Assembly: GCF_001422405.1 (NCBI RefSeq)
Contig: NZ_LMMV01000001.1
Span: forward strand, 249,275-313,274
Length of the DNA stretch: 64,000 nucleotides
Reading direction: 5' to 3'
From: Pseudorhodoferax sp. Leaf267
Lineage (GTDB): Bacteria; Pseudomonadota; Gammaproteobacteria; Burkholderiales; Burkholderiaceae_C
Position numbers and translations under genes: made by a program. Positions 1-9,688 of the stretch are shown here, in pieces; the first letter of the stretch is position 1; every line of letters begins with the position of its first letter. Under the pieces are notes generated by a model. It ran no database searches, was not told where the DNA came from, and saw only the letters and a list, made by a program, of their open reading frames with translations.

Positions 1-1
1 C

Positions 2-883
<882 letters not shown>

Positions 884-929
884 ATCTTCCCTGATCGCAC
901 CGTTCTGAACTTTCACAGGAGACTTGACG

Positions 930-2264
930 ATGAGTGACTTCCAACAGCGTCGGCGCAGCATTCTCAAAGGGTCCGCCGGCGCGGCGGCCGCGGCTTCCAT
1001 CGGCGCGGGCGGCGTCATGTTCTCGCCGTTCGCGCGCGCGCAGAACCTCACCTTCAAGCCCGAGAAGGGCGCCAAGCTGCGCGTGCTGCGCTGGAGCCGT
1101 TTCGTGCAGGGCGACATCGACGCCTACATGGCCAACGTCAAGAAGTTCAGCGAGGCCACGGGTGTGGAAGTGCGCGTGGACAACGAAGGCTGGGAAGACG
1201 TGCGCCCCAAGGCTGCCGTGGCGGCCAACACAGGCGCGGGCCCCGACATCATCCTGTCGACCAACGACGACGCCAACCTGTACCCCGACAAGCTGCTCGA
1301 CGTGACCGACCTGGCCGAGTACCTGGGCAAGAAATACGGCGGCTGGTACCCGGCAGTGCAGCAATACCTGCGGCCCGACGGCAAGCGCTGGCTGGGCCTG
1401 GGCCTGGGGGCGTCCGGCTCCATGATCGTGTACCGCCAGAGCATGGTGAAGGCCGCTGGCTTCGACACCTTCCCCAAGGACACGGCCGGCTTCCTGGCGC
1501 TGCACAAGGCGCTCAAGGAAAAGGGCACGCCGGGCGGTTATGCACTGGGCAATGCCACGGGCGACAGCCTGTGGACCAACTGGCTGATCTGGTCGCACGG
1601 CGGCAAGCTGGTGGACAAGACCAACAAGGTCGTGATCGACAGCCCCGAGACCCTCAAGGCGCTGGAATACGCCAAGGAGCTGTACGGCACCTTCATCCCG
1701 GGCACCCTGTCCTGGCTGGACCCGAACAACAACAAGGCCTTTCTGGACGGCCAGATCAGCGTCACCAACAACGGCATCTCCATCTACTACGCCGCGAAGA
1801 ACTCACCCGACGCCAGGATCAAGGAGATGGCTGCCGACATCAACCACGCGCCGTTCCCCATCGGGCCGGCGGGTGTGCCCACAGAGTCGCATCTGTTCTT
1901 CAACCAGATGATCATGAAGTACACCAAGTTCCCGAATGCGGCCAAGGAGTTCCTGCGCTTCATGATGGAGCGCGAGCAGTTCGACGCCTGGCTGATCGGC
2001 GCGGGCGGCTACATCGGCCAGCCGCTGGCGGCCTACGAGTCCTGCCCGATCTGGACCTCCGACCCCAAGCACACGCCCTACCGCGACTGCGTGAAGAACA
2101 TGCGGCCTGCGGGCTACGAGGGCAAGCTCGGCTATGCATCGGCCGGCGCGGGCGCGGACTTCATCGTCGCCAACATGGTGGCCGAGGCCGCCAGCGGCTC
2201 GAAGACGCCCAAGGAAGCCGCAGAGCGCGCCCAGAAGCGCGCCGAGCGTTACTACAAGGTCTAG
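930..2264 (+). CDS. ABC transporter extracellular solute-binding protein (family 1), Tat-exported
   Basis: Periplasmic binding protein (444 aa) that delivers the substrate to the adjacent permeases. The N-terminus carries a twin-arginine signal (QRRRSILKG) followed by an Ala/Gly-rich hydrophobic stretch and an ARAQ cleavage region near residue 40, so it is probably exported folded. The rest resembles family 1 carbohydrate-binding proteins. I chose ATG 930 rather than TTG 924 because an AGGAG Shine-Dalgarno at 917-921 sits 8 bases before it. The gene follows the ATPase by 46 bases. It is separated from the first permease by a 194-base stem-loop region that may let the binding protein be made in excess. 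Sugar, polyol or glycerophosphodiester substrates are all possible. Confidence 0.9.
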   Translation: MSDFQQRRRSILKGSAGAAAAASIGAGGVMFSPFARAQNLTFKPEKGAKLRVLRWSRFVQGDIDAYMANVKKFSEATGVEVRVDNEGWEDVRPKAAVAANTGAGPDIILSTNDDANLYPDKLLDVTDLAEYLGKKYGGWYPAVQQYLRPDGKRWLGLGLGASGSMIVYRQSMVKAAGFDTFPKDTAGFLALHKALKEKGTPGGYALGNATGDSLWTNWLIWSHGGKLVDKTNKVVIDSPETLKALEYAKELYGTFIPGTLSWLDPNNNKAFLDGQISVTNNGISIYYAAKNSPDARIKEMAADINHAPFPIGPAGVPTESHLFFNQMIMKYTKFPNAAKEFLRFMMEREQFDAWLIGAGGYIGQPLAAYESCPIWTSDPKHTPYRDCVKNMRPAGYEGKLGYASAGAGADFIVANMVAEAASGSKTPKEAAERAQKRAERYYKV

Positions 2265-2305
2265 CTTTCCCACCCCCGTTTCTTGCTCACTTCGTGTAGC
2301 CGAAT

Positions 2306-2362
2306 CCCCCCTCGAGGGGGCGCACCCGGCGGCCCGGCAGAGCCGGTTCCGCGGGTGCCCCC
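2306..2362. repeat. GC-rich stem-loop cluster between binding protein and permease genes
   Basis: The 194 bases 2265-2458 contain no gene but several nested inverted repeats. A perfect 14-base palindrome of C5-TCGA-G5 lies at 2307-2320. A longer stem pairs GGGGG 2316-2320 plus CACCCG 2323-2328 with CGGGTG 2352-2357 plus CCCCC 2358-2362, with a two-base bulge. An inner hairpin pairs CCGGC 2334-2338 with GCCGG 2342-2346. There is no T-tract, so this is not a classical terminator. Similar G/C stem elements are widespread between genes in this family. The likely effect here, by analogy with malE-malF, is to stabilise the upstream mRNA or dampen downstream expression. Confidence 0.6.
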
Positions 2363-2458
2363 GAACGGGCTTCGCTGCGCTTGCCACGAGTTCCTTATGC
2401 ACCGCTTGCGCATTTGCCATCAGCGTCGCTTCATGTGGACGGAAGCCAGGGTCATCCA

Positions 2459-3364
2459 ATGAGCATGCTCGCCCGCCTGCAAAACAGCCGCAACGGTCTC
2501 GGCTTCCTGTTCATGCTGCCAGCGGCGGTGCTGCTGCTGCTGTTCCTGACCTATCCACTGGGCCTGGGCACCTGGCTCGGCTTCACCGACACCAAGGTGG
2601 GCCGGGCCGGCGTGTGGGTCGGCCTGGAAAACTACATCTACCTCTGGAACGACTCGGTCACGCGGCTGGCGCTGTTCAACACCTTGTTCTACACGGTGGT
2701 GGCCAGCATCCTGAAGTTCGGCCTGGGCCTGTGGCTGGCGCTGCTGCTGAACAAGCACCTGCGCTTCAAGACGTTCTTCCGCGCCGTGATCCTGCTGCCC
2801 TACATCGTGCCCACGGTGCTGTCGGCCATCGCCTTCTGGTGGATCTACGACTCGCAGTTTTCCATCATCAGCTGGGCGCTCGTGAAGATGGGGCTGATCG
2901 ACACCTACATCGACTTCCTGGGCAACGAGTGGAACGCGCGCATCGCGGTGATCATCGCCAACGTGTGGCGCGGCGTGCCCTTCGTGGCCATCACGCTGCT
3001 GGCCGGGCTGCAGACGATCTCGCCGTCCTACTACGAAGCCTCGGCCATCGACGGCGCCTCGCGCTGGCAGCAGTTCCGCCACGTCACGCTGCCGCTGCTC
3101 ACGCCCATCATCGCCGTGGTCATGACCTTCTCGGTGCTGTTCACCTTCACCGACTTCCAGCTGATCTACGTCATCACGCGCGGCGGCCCGCTGAACGCCA
3201 CGCACCTGATGGCCACGCTGTCGTTCCAGCGCGCGATCTCGGGCGGTGCACTAGGCGAGGGCGCGGCGATCGCAATCGCGATGGTGCCGTTCCTGCTAGC
3301 CTGCGTGCTGTTCAGCTTCTTCGGCCTGCAACGCAGGGCATGGCAACAGGGCGGGAAAGATTGA
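2459..3364 (+). CDS. ABC sugar-type transporter permease 1 (MalF/UgpA-like)
   Basis: Inner-membrane permease (301 aa) of the importer. About six hydrophobic segments are visible, starting with LGFLFMLPAAVLLLLFLTYP. The EAA loop that contacts the ATPase is present as YYEASAIDGASRWQQF near residue 200. I chose ATG 2459 because the frame further upstream (from 2381) runs through the intergenic stem-loop DNA and does not look like permease sequence; the Shine-Dalgarno is weak. It ends one base before the second permease, so the two are translated as a pair. In this family the first permease usually pairs with a MalG-like partner, which is exactly the next gene. Confidence 0.9.
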   Translation: MSMLARLQNSRNGLGFLFMLPAAVLLLLFLTYPLGLGTWLGFTDTKVGRAGVWVGLENYIYLWNDSVTRLALFNTLFYTVVASILKFGLGLWLALLLNKHLRFKTFFRAVILLPYIVPTVLSAIAFWWIYDSQFSIISWALVKMGLIDTYIDFLGNEWNARIAVIIANVWRGVPFVAITLLAGLQTISPSYYEASAIDGASRWQQFRHVTLPLLTPIIAVVMTFSVLFTFTDFQLIYVITRGGPLNATHLMATLSFQRAISGGALGEGAAIAIAMVPFLLACVLFSFFGLQRRAWQQGGKD

Positions 3365-3365
3365 C

Positions 3366-4241
3366 ATGAGCAAAGCCACCGAAGTCGACGCCGTCGGCAT
3401 GTCCTACCTGGACTCGATCCCGCGCAAGGCGGTGACGGTCTACCTGCCGCTGATCGTGTTCCTGATCGTGCTGCTGTTCCCGTTCTACTGGATGGTGATC
3501 ACCTCCATCAAGCCGGATGCGGAACTGCTCTCGCGCGACGGCAACCCCTTCTGGGTCATCAACCCCACGCTCACGCACTTCCACAAGCTGCTGTTCGAGA
3601 CCACCTACCCGCAGTGGCTGTGGAACACGGTGCTGGTGTCCGTGGTCTCCACCTTCGTCTCGCTGGTGGCCTCGGTGCTGGCGGCCTACGCCATCGAGCG
3701 GCTGCGCTACAAGGGCAGCAAGCACGTGGGCCTGTCGATCTTCCTGGCCTACATGGTGCCGCCGTCCATCCTGTTCATCCCGCTGGCCAACGTGGTGTTC
3801 AACCTGGGTCTGTTCGACACGCGGCTGGCGCTGATCCTGACCTACCCGACTTTCCTGATTCCGTTCTGCACCTGGCTGCTGATGGGCTACTTCCGCTCCA
3901 TCCCGATGGAGCTGGAAGAGTGCGCGCTGATCGACGGCGCCACGCGCTGGCAGATCCTCATCAAGGTGGTGCTGCCGCTGGCCGTGCCTGGCCTGATCTC
4001 GGCCGGCATCTTCGCGTTCACGCTGTCGTGGAACGAGTTCATCTACGCGCTGACCTTCATCTCGTCCTCCGAGGTCAAGACCGTGCCCGTGGGCGTGGTC
4101 ACCGAACTCGTGCAGGGCGACGTGTACCAGTGGGGGCCGCTGATGGCCGGCGCGCTGCTGGGCTCGCTGCCGGTGGCCTTCATCTACTCGTTCTTCGTCG
4201 AGTACTACGTCTCCGGGATGACGGGGTCGGTCAAGGAGTAG
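3366..4241 (+). CDS. ABC sugar-type transporter permease 2 (MalG/UgpE-like)
   Basis: Second inner-membrane permease (291 aa), completing ATPase, binding protein and two permeases. Six hydrophobic segments are visible, the first around residues 22-45 (VYLPLIVFLIVLLFPFYWMV). The EAA motif reads LEECALIDGATRWQIL, about 190 residues in, and the usual LSWNEFIYALTF segment follows. The start ATG 3366 lies directly after the stop of permease 1, which favours translational coupling. After the gene, 4242-4407 holds no coding sequence, only a perfect 14-base palindrome (GCGCCAGCTGGCGC, 4259-4272) with no T-tract. Confidence 0.91.
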   Translation: MSKATEVDAVGMSYLDSIPRKAVTVYLPLIVFLIVLLFPFYWMVITSIKPDAELLSRDGNPFWVINPTLTHFHKLLFETTYPQWLWNTVLVSVVSTFVSLVASVLAAYAIERLRYKGSKHVGLSIFLAYMVPPSILFIPLANVVFNLGLFDTRLALILTYPTFLIPFCTWLLMGYFRSIPMELEECALIDGATRWQILIKVVLPLAVPGLISAGIFAFTLSWNEFIYALTFISSSEVKTVPVGVVTELVQGDVYQWGPLMAGALLGSLPVAFIYSFFVEYYVSGMTGSVKE

Positions 4242-4407
4242 GCCCCGCGCGGCTGCGGGCGCCAGCTGGCGCGCGCATTGCGGCCTCGGCGTCTCGGCGC
4301 GCGTGCAACCGTCCGTCCTGCGCGGGCTGCCGCGCGGCGGCCTGGCCTTCAGCCTTGCGTGCGACGCCACTAGACTGCTCAGCGGCTTTTCAGGCGGTTG
4401 TCCTAGC

Positions 4408-5469
4408 ATGGCTGACGATCTCGACCATCTGCCCCGGCTCATTTATCCGCTGCGTGCGTGCGGCATGGCGTTGGGCTCGCTGGTCGTGCTGGTGGTGCTG
4501 CACGAACGGCAGTCAGGTCCCTTGCCCTGGGCGCTCGCCGTGTTCTGCGGCTTCGTCTGGCCGCACCTGGCCTGGTGGCTGACGCGGCGCAGCGCGGCGC
4601 CGGGGCAGGCAGAGTTGCGCAATCTGCTGATCGACTCTGCCATGGCGGCGCTGTTCGTCCCGCTGATGCACTTCAACCTGTTGCCCAGCGTGCTGCTGGT
4701 CACGCTGTGCCTGCTCGACAAGATCGCCACCGGCATTCGCTGGCTGTGGCTCCAGTCGCTGCCGGGCATGCTGTTGGCCGGTTTGCTCGGACTGTGGATG
4801 ACGGGGGCGGCGGTGTCGCCGCAGACCAGCATGCGCGTGATCGTCGCCTGCCTGCCCTTGCTGGTGCTGCACACCTTGTCGGTGAGCCTGTCCAGCCATG
4901 GGCTGATCCGCAGGATCTCGCACCAGAACCGCCTGCTGGACGAACTACGCCGGTTCGATCCCCTGACCGGGTTGTACGCCCGCGCGTACTGGGAGCAGCA
5001 GGTCGAACTGGCGCTGCTGCGGCATGCGGCCGATGGCGAGTCGGCCTGCCTGCTGATGCTGGACGTCGATGATTTCAAGTGCATCAACGACCGCTGCGGC
5101 CACACGGTCGGCGATGACGTGCTGCGTGCACTGAGCCTGATCATGCGCGCCAACGTGCGCGGCAGCGACTGCGCCGGGCGCTACGGCGGCGACGAGTTCG
5201 CCATCCTGCTGCGCGGCGCCGACCTGGCGCAGGCACAGGAGATCGCGCAGCGCATCCGCTCTGCGGCCGAAAGGCACCGCCTGCGCGACCACCCGGACCT
5301 GTGCTTCACCAACAGCATCGGGATCGCCGAGATCTGCGCTGACTTCAAGGATCCACGCGCTTGGGTGGCTGCTGCAGATGCCGCGCTGTACGAGGCCAAG
5401 CGCGCAGGGCGCAACCGGGTGGAGGTCCGGCCACTGGGGCGCGCTGTGCCGGTGCCTACGCCAGCCTGA
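4408..5469 (+). CDS. MASE2-GGDEF membrane diguanylate cyclase
   Basis: Predicted c-di-GMP synthase (353 aa) making the messenger from two GTP. The N-terminal 170 residues are hydrophobic and match the MASE2 sensor of AdrA/DgcC proteins (FCGFVWPHLAWW is typical). A GGDEF domain fills residues 185-345. The active-site motif GGDEF is intact at 260-264. A product-inhibition I-site RGSD lies at 251-254, exactly five residues before it, so the enzyme looks active and feedback-controlled. I chose ATG 4408 over an upstream in-frame start at 4303 because the MASE2 domain begins at once from there. It stands alone between the ABC operon and a convergent small gene. Confidence 0.88.
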   Translation: MADDLDHLPRLIYPLRACGMALGSLVVLVVLHERQSGPLPWALAVFCGFVWPHLAWWLTRRSAAPGQAELRNLLIDSAMAALFVPLMHFNLLPSVLLVTLCLLDKIATGIRWLWLQSLPGMLLAGLLGLWMTGAAVSPQTSMRVIVACLPLLVLHTLSVSLSSHGLIRRISHQNRLLDELRRFDPLTGLYARAYWEQQVELALLRHAADGESACLLMLDVDDFKCINDRCGHTVGDDVLRALSLIMRANVRGSDCAGRYGGDEFAILLRGADLAQAQEIAQRIRSAAERHRLRDHPDLCFTNSIGIAEICADFKDPRAWVAAADAALYEAKRAGRNRVEVRPLGRAVPVPTPA

Positions 5470-5494
5470 TCGTCCCGGCGTCGGCACGGGGGCT

Positions 5495-5620
5495 CTACCG
5501 GGGTTGATGCGGGTCGTCCTGCCGATGGCTTGGCGGCTTCTCGCCGCCACGCTGCCGGATCAGCTTCCAGACCACGATGACGATGAAGACGGCGAACAGC
5601 AGCCAGTTGATGGGTTCCAT
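5495..5620 (-). CDS. Small single-pass membrane protein (41 aa), hypothetical
   Basis: A 41-residue reading frame with one hydrophobic segment (residues 5-20, NWLLFAVFIVIVVW) followed by a basic tail. The start ATG at 5620 is preceded by GAGAGA, a plausible Shine-Dalgarno. It lies 55 bases after the end of the beta-lactamase-like gene on the same strand and may be co-transcribed with it. The composition (one clean transmembrane helix, positive inside tail) is that of real small membrane proteins. It resembles no family I can name, and length alone cannot exclude chance. Confidence 0.5.
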   Translation of the reverse strand: MEPINWLLFAVFIVIVVWKLIRQRGGEKPPSHRQDDPHQPR

Positions 5621-5675
5621 GGATCTCTCGTTGGGTTGAAGGCAAGGGTGGGCGCAGCGCTGGCCTGGGCTTGCA

Positions 5676-6971
5676 TCAGTCCGCCAGCGCCTCGTAGGCC
5701 AGATTGCGTAGGCGCACCCAATAGCCTGCCGCGCGGACATAGGCCGCAGGTGGTGTCTGAAACAGCACGATGCCGAACATCTCCCGCTGCGGGTCGACCC
5801 AGAAGTAGGTGCCAAGCAATCCGTTCCAGGTGTAGTCGCCCACGCTGCCGCGGATCGCGCTGCGGCCCTCGTCGGTGCGCACCATGAAGCCCAGGCCGAA
5901 GCCGTTGCCCGCCTCACGGCGCACATCCACGACCGGGAACTTGGTGCTGGTGCTGTGCATGTCAGGCGACAGCTGGTCGCGGGTCATCTGTTCGACCGAT
6001 TCGCGTGACAGGATGCGCACGCCGTCCAGTTCGCCGCCATTCAGGAGCATCTGGCACAGGCGGGCGTAGTCATGGGCGGTGGACACCAGTCCGCCGCCGC
6101 CGGACTGCCACGAGGGCATGCCGACGTCTCGCAGCACCGCGGGCTTGCCGGTCGCAGGGTCGGTGCCGGCCGCGGCGACCCGCGCCAGCTGGGCCGGATC
6201 GCGCAGCGTGAAGCCGCTGTCATGCATGCCGAGCGGGCCGAAGATGCGCTGCGCGAAGAAGCGTTCCAGTGTCATGCCGCTGACCACTTCGACAAGGTGG
6301 CCCAGCAGGTCGGTCGACATGCCGTAGTCCCAGGTCGTACCAGGCTGGTTCTGCAGCGGCAGGCGCGCCAGCTTGGCGGCCATGTCGGCGTTCGACTGGC
6401 CTGGGTCCGTGACTTTCGCCGCGTTGTAGCGTTCCTTGATCAGCGACTTGCCGATGAAGCCGTAGGTCAGACCCGAGGTGTGGCGCATCAGGTCCAACAC
6501 CGTCATTTCGCGCCGCGCGGGTTCGAGCCTGAGGCTGGCCTGGCCAGTGGCATCGGTCGTCGGCACGCCGACCATCAGATCCTTGAAGTCCGGCAGATGG
6601 CGCGAGACCGGGTCCTCCAGGCGGAGCCGGCCGTCTTGCACGAGCACCATGGCGGCAATGCTCGTGACGGGCTTGGTCATCGAGGCCATGCGGAAGATGG
6701 TGTCGTGGGTCATCGCCGCGCCCGTCGCCGGATCGCGCGCCCCGAAGGCTTGCAGATAGGCGATCCGGCCCCGGCGTGCGAGCAGTACGACGGCACCGGG
6801 GATGTCCTGCCGGCTAATGCCTTCCTCGATGGCGGCGGCAAGGGGCGCGAGGCGTTCACTTGCCAGGCCCGCTGCTTCGGGCGTGGCTGCCGGTTGCAGC
6901 GCCGGGGCGTGGCCCGGCGCCAGCAGGCCCAGGGCCAGGGCACAGATCGACACGTAGAGACGCAAGGACAT
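5676..6971 (-). CDS. Serine hydrolase, beta-lactamase class C / esterase EstB-like family
   Basis: Exported serine hydrolase (431 aa) of the penicillin-binding-protein/class C beta-lactamase fold, which includes true AmpC enzymes, D-aminopeptidases and esterases. A signal peptide spans residues 1-25. The catalytic SxxK is S97-M-T-K100 and the tyrosine of the second motif is Y216 (WDYGMST). The HTSGL motif, seen in carboxylesterase-like members, is at 164-168. The third motif is not a clear KTG, which argues for an esterase-like rather than a beta-lactamase role. The start ATG at 6971 has an AGGAAA Shine-Dalgarno; frame upstream of it shows no signal sequence. Confidence 0.85.
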   Translation of the reverse strand: MSLRLYVSICALALGLLAPGHAPALQPAATPEAAGLASERLAPLAAAIEEGISRQDIPGAVVLLARRGRIAYLQAFGARDPATGAAMTHDTIFRMASMTKPVTSIAAMVLVQDGRLRLEDPVSRHLPDFKDLMVGVPTTDATGQASLRLEPARREMTVLDLMRHTSGLTYGFIGKSLIKERYNAAKVTDPGQSNADMAAKLARLPLQNQPGTTWDYGMSTDLLGHLVEVVSGMTLERFFAQRIFGPLGMHDSGFTLRDPAQLARVAAAGTDPATGKPAVLRDVGMPSWQSGGGGLVSTAHDYARLCQMLLNGGELDGVRILSRESVEQMTRDQLSPDMHSTSTKFPVVDVRREAGNGFGLGFMVRTDEGRSAIRGSVGDYTWNGLLGTYFWVDPQREMFGIVLFQTPPAAYVRAAGYWVRLRNLAYEALAD

Positions 6972-7024
6972 GGCGATTTCCTGTGATGCGGGCGTGCATT
7001 CTCGCCAAACGGTCGCGCGGCGCC

Positions 7025-8401
7025 CTACAGCTGGAACGCCACCGCCAGCAGCAGCCCCTCGGCCACATCCTGCACCAGTCCTGGCGCTTCTGGCGCATAC
7101 GCGCGCCCAAGTGAGCGCTGCGCATCGATCCACTGCGCCATCCAGGCGATCTCATGCGCGCCGTAGAACACCACGCCGGCCTCGTGGTTCAACAGCAGGC
7201 TGCGCAGGTCCAGGTTGATCGAGCCGCCCAGCGCGAACTGCTCGTCCACCACCACCGCCTTGGCATGCGACATCGTGGGCAGCAGGTGGAACATCACACC
7301 GGCTTCGGCCAGGTCGCGCATGGCGCGGCTGCGCGCGAAATCCGCCAGTCGGTGGTTGGACTCCGCAGGCAGCACGATGTCCACCTCCACGCCACGGCGG
7401 GCCGCGCGGCGCAGGGCGTCGCGCAGTGCATCGTCGGGAATGAAGTAAGGCGTGGCGGCCAGGATGCGGTGTTCGGCGCGGTAGCACGCGTCGATCAGCA
7501 GCGCATGGGCCGTGTCTTCGGCCTGGTCGGGCCCGCTGGGCAGGAACTGGGCCTGCGCCGCGCCGACCGGGGCAGTGGCGGCCACCACGCGGCGTGGCGT
7601 GGTCTGGCGCACGGCCGCCCAGTCCCGCTCGAACTGCCAGGCGGCGGCGCTGGCGACGGGGCCTTCGATGTCGAAGCTGAGGTCGGTCCAGGCCGGTTTG
7701 TCGGCATCGCCCTCGAAGTACTCAGCGGCCAGGTTGCGCCCTCCGCTCCACAGCCAGTGGTCGTCCGCAATGACCAACTTGCGGTGGTTGCGCAGGTTGC
7801 GCGGGCCCGTGTTGCGCAGGCCCAGGAACGGGCGGAACACCACGACATCGCCGCCGGCCTCGCGCAGCCGGTCGAAGTGGCGGCGCGGCAACTGCAGCGC
7901 GCCGAAGCCGTCGAGCAGCACGCGCACCGAGACGCCGGCCTGGGCACGCTCGACCAGGCGGCGCACCACCTCGTCGCCGAAGGCATCGCGGCCGATGATG
8001 AAGGTGCACACGTCCAGCCGGTGCCTGGCCTCGGCGATCACGGCCCACAGCGCTTCGCGGGCGGCGGCGCCATTGGCGTGGAAGCGCGACAGGTTGGGGC
8101 TGGGCGGCGCGAGTTCGCAGCCGTCCAGCAGGTCGGCCGCCCAGTGCGCGAAGCGCGGCGTGCGGTTGCCGCGCAGCCGGGGCCGGCCGGCTGGCCGCAG
8201 CTTGCGCCGGCCGAACAGCAGGAACAGCGGCAGCATCACATAGGGCAGCAGCGCCAGGCCCATGACCCAGGCGATGGCCGTGGTGGGCGCGCGCGGCTGG
8301 CGGCGCGCGCGGTTGGTCAGCACGTAGACCAGCACGGCCAGCGCCCCGAACAGCAGGTGTTGCGAGACGCTGGGCAGCCAGGCCATCAGGGCGTGGGCCA
8401 C
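7025..8401 (-). CDS. Phospholipase D-like / cardiolipin synthase family protein
   Basis: Membrane enzyme (458 aa) of the PLD superfamily, most like bacterial cardiolipin synthases, which join two phosphatidyl groups. Two hydrophobic helices at residues 10-30 and 42-64 precede the catalytic part. Both HKD motifs are intact: H206-x-K208-x4-D213 (HRKLVIADD) and H379-x-K381-x4-D386 (HAKAVVVDE). These pair to form one active site. The start is taken as GTG 8401; an in-frame ATG at 8386 is the alternative. The gene begins 22 bases after the methyltransferase gene on the same strand and could share its transcript, although no functional link is evident. Confidence 0.85.
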   Translation of the reverse strand: MAHALMAWLPSVSQHLLFGALAVLVYVLTNRARRQPRAPTTAIAWVMGLALLPYVMLPLFLLFGRRKLRPAGRPRLRGNRTPRFAHWAADLLDGCELAPPSPNLSRFHANGAAAREALWAVIAEARHRLDVCTFIIGRDAFGDEVVRRLVERAQAGVSVRVLLDGFGALQLPRRHFDRLREAGGDVVVFRPFLGLRNTGPRNLRNHRKLVIADDHWLWSGGRNLAAEYFEGDADKPAWTDLSFDIEGPVASAAAWQFERDWAAVRQTTPRRVVAATAPVGAAQAQFLPSGPDQAEDTAHALLIDACYRAEHRILAATPYFIPDDALRDALRRAARRGVEVDIVLPAESNHRLADFARSRAMRDLAEAGVMFHLLPTMSHAKAVVVDEQFALGGSINLDLRSLLLNHEAGVVFYGAHEIAWMAQWIDAQRSLGRAYAPEAPGLVQDVAEGLLLAVAFQL

Positions 8402-8423
8402 GCCGTGTGCCGCCGGCGCCTCG

Positions 8424-9533
8424 TCAGCTTCCCCAGACTTCTTGTGCGGTCTCGACCACCAGCCGCAACTTGTCGCGCTGGGCCTGCACGGCGATGTTGT
8501 TGCCGTGCACGGTGCTGGAGAAGCCGCACTGCGGCGACAGGGCCAGCTGCTCCATCGGCGCGTAGCGGGCCGCCTCGTCGATGCGGCGCTTCAGGTCGTC
8601 CTTGCTCTCCATCTCGCCGAACTTGGTGGTCACCAGGCCCAGCACCACGGTCTTGCCCTTGGGCAGGTAGCGCAGCGGCTTGAAGTCGCCCGAGCGGTCG
8701 TCGTCGTATTCGAGGAAGTAGGCGTCCAGGTCCATTTCCTTGAGCAGCGCCTCGGCCACGGGCTCGTAGTTGCCGGCCGCCGCGTGCGTGCTTTTGAAGT
8801 TGCCGCGGCACAGGTGCATGGCCAGCAGCATGCCCTTGGGCTTGCGTGCCACGACCTTGTTGACGAAGGCGGCGTAACGGTGCGGCAGCTCGTTGGGGTC
8901 GTCACCACGCTGGCGTGCGGCCTCGCGCATCTTCTCGTCGCACAGGTAGGCCAGGTTGGTGTCGTCCATCTGCACGTAGGTGCATCCGGCGTCGGCCAGC
9001 GACTGCAGCTCTTCGCCATAGGCCTGGGCCACGTCGTCGTAGAACGCCGGCTCCAGCTCGGGGTAGGCCTCCCGGCTGATGCCGGCGCGGCCGCCGCGGA
9101 AGTGCAGCATGGTGGGCGAGGGGATGGTGACCTTGGGCGTGCGACCGGCAGCCACCTGGCTCTTCAGGTACTGGAAGTCAGCCAGCTGGATGTTCTTGAC
9201 GTGGCGCACCTTGTCGATCACGCGCAGCACGGGCGGGGCCAGCTCTTCCGTGCCGTCCGGCTTCTTGATGGTGACCGGGATGTCGGTCTTCACGCCGCCC
9301 AACTGGTCCAGGAAATCGATGTGGAAATAGGTGCGGCGGAACTCGCCGTCGGTGATGCTCTTGAGGCCCACGTCCTGCTGGAACTGCACGATCTCGGTGA
9401 TGGCCTTGTCTTCGACCTTACGCAGTTGCTCGGGCGTGATGGCGCCCCTGGCCTTCTGCTCGCGTGCCTCCAGCAGGTAGGCAGGGCGCAGAAAGCTGCC
9501 GACGTGGTCGTAGCGGGCGGGTAGCTGGATCAT
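8424..9533 (-). CDS. Cobalamin-independent methionine synthase II family (MetE C-domain, YxjG/YxjH-like)
   Basis: A 369-residue single-domain relative of the catalytic half of MetE. Zinc ligands expected for thiol alkylation are present: H240 and C242 (HLCRG), E275 and C336 (SPQCGFSS). The N-terminal DHVGSFLRP and ITDGEFRR segments match stand-alone YxjG/YxjH proteins. The long N-terminal folate-clamping half of MetE is missing, as usual for this subgroup. The methyl donor is therefore uncertain: known relatives use methylcobalamin-independent or short-chain donors, and some cleave thioethers or transfer to coenzyme M. It lies just upstream of the PLD gene. Confidence 0.85.
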   Translation of the reverse strand: MIQLPARYDHVGSFLRPAYLLEAREQKARGAITPEQLRKVEDKAITEIVQFQQDVGLKSITDGEFRRTYFHIDFLDQLGGVKTDIPVTIKKPDGTEELAPPVLRVIDKVRHVKNIQLADFQYLKSQVAAGRTPKVTIPSPTMLHFRGGRAGISREAYPELEPAFYDDVAQAYGEELQSLADAGCTYVQMDDTNLAYLCDEKMREAARQRGDDPNELPHRYAAFVNKVVARKPKGMLLAMHLCRGNFKSTHAAAGNYEPVAEALLKEMDLDAYFLEYDDDRSGDFKPLRYLPKGKTVVLGLVTTKFGEMESKDDLKRRIDEAARYAPMEQLALSPQCGFSSTVHGNNIAVQAQRDKLRLVVETAQEVWGS

Positions 9534-9688
9534 TCTTCCTCCGTTGGGGCAATGCGGTGGTGCAGGCGCCCAGGGCGGTCGACGGGGAAGGGGCGGGCGC
9601 TTGCGAGAAGGCGGGCAGTGTACGTCTGGCGAGGGGCTCTGCCGCCGATATCCCCCAAGGGGTGGCCGCCATGGCGAAGGCAGTGCGT

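Noticed and set aside
4259-4272. 14-base palindrome GCGCCAGCTGGCGC after the ABC permease as a terminator or operator
   Set aside because: No T-tract, and GC palindromes of this length are common here; recorded only as a possible hairpin.
5676-6971. True AmpC beta-lactamase
   Set aside because: SxxK and the motif-2 Tyr are present, but there is no clear KTG triad and HTSGL favours an esterase-like relative.
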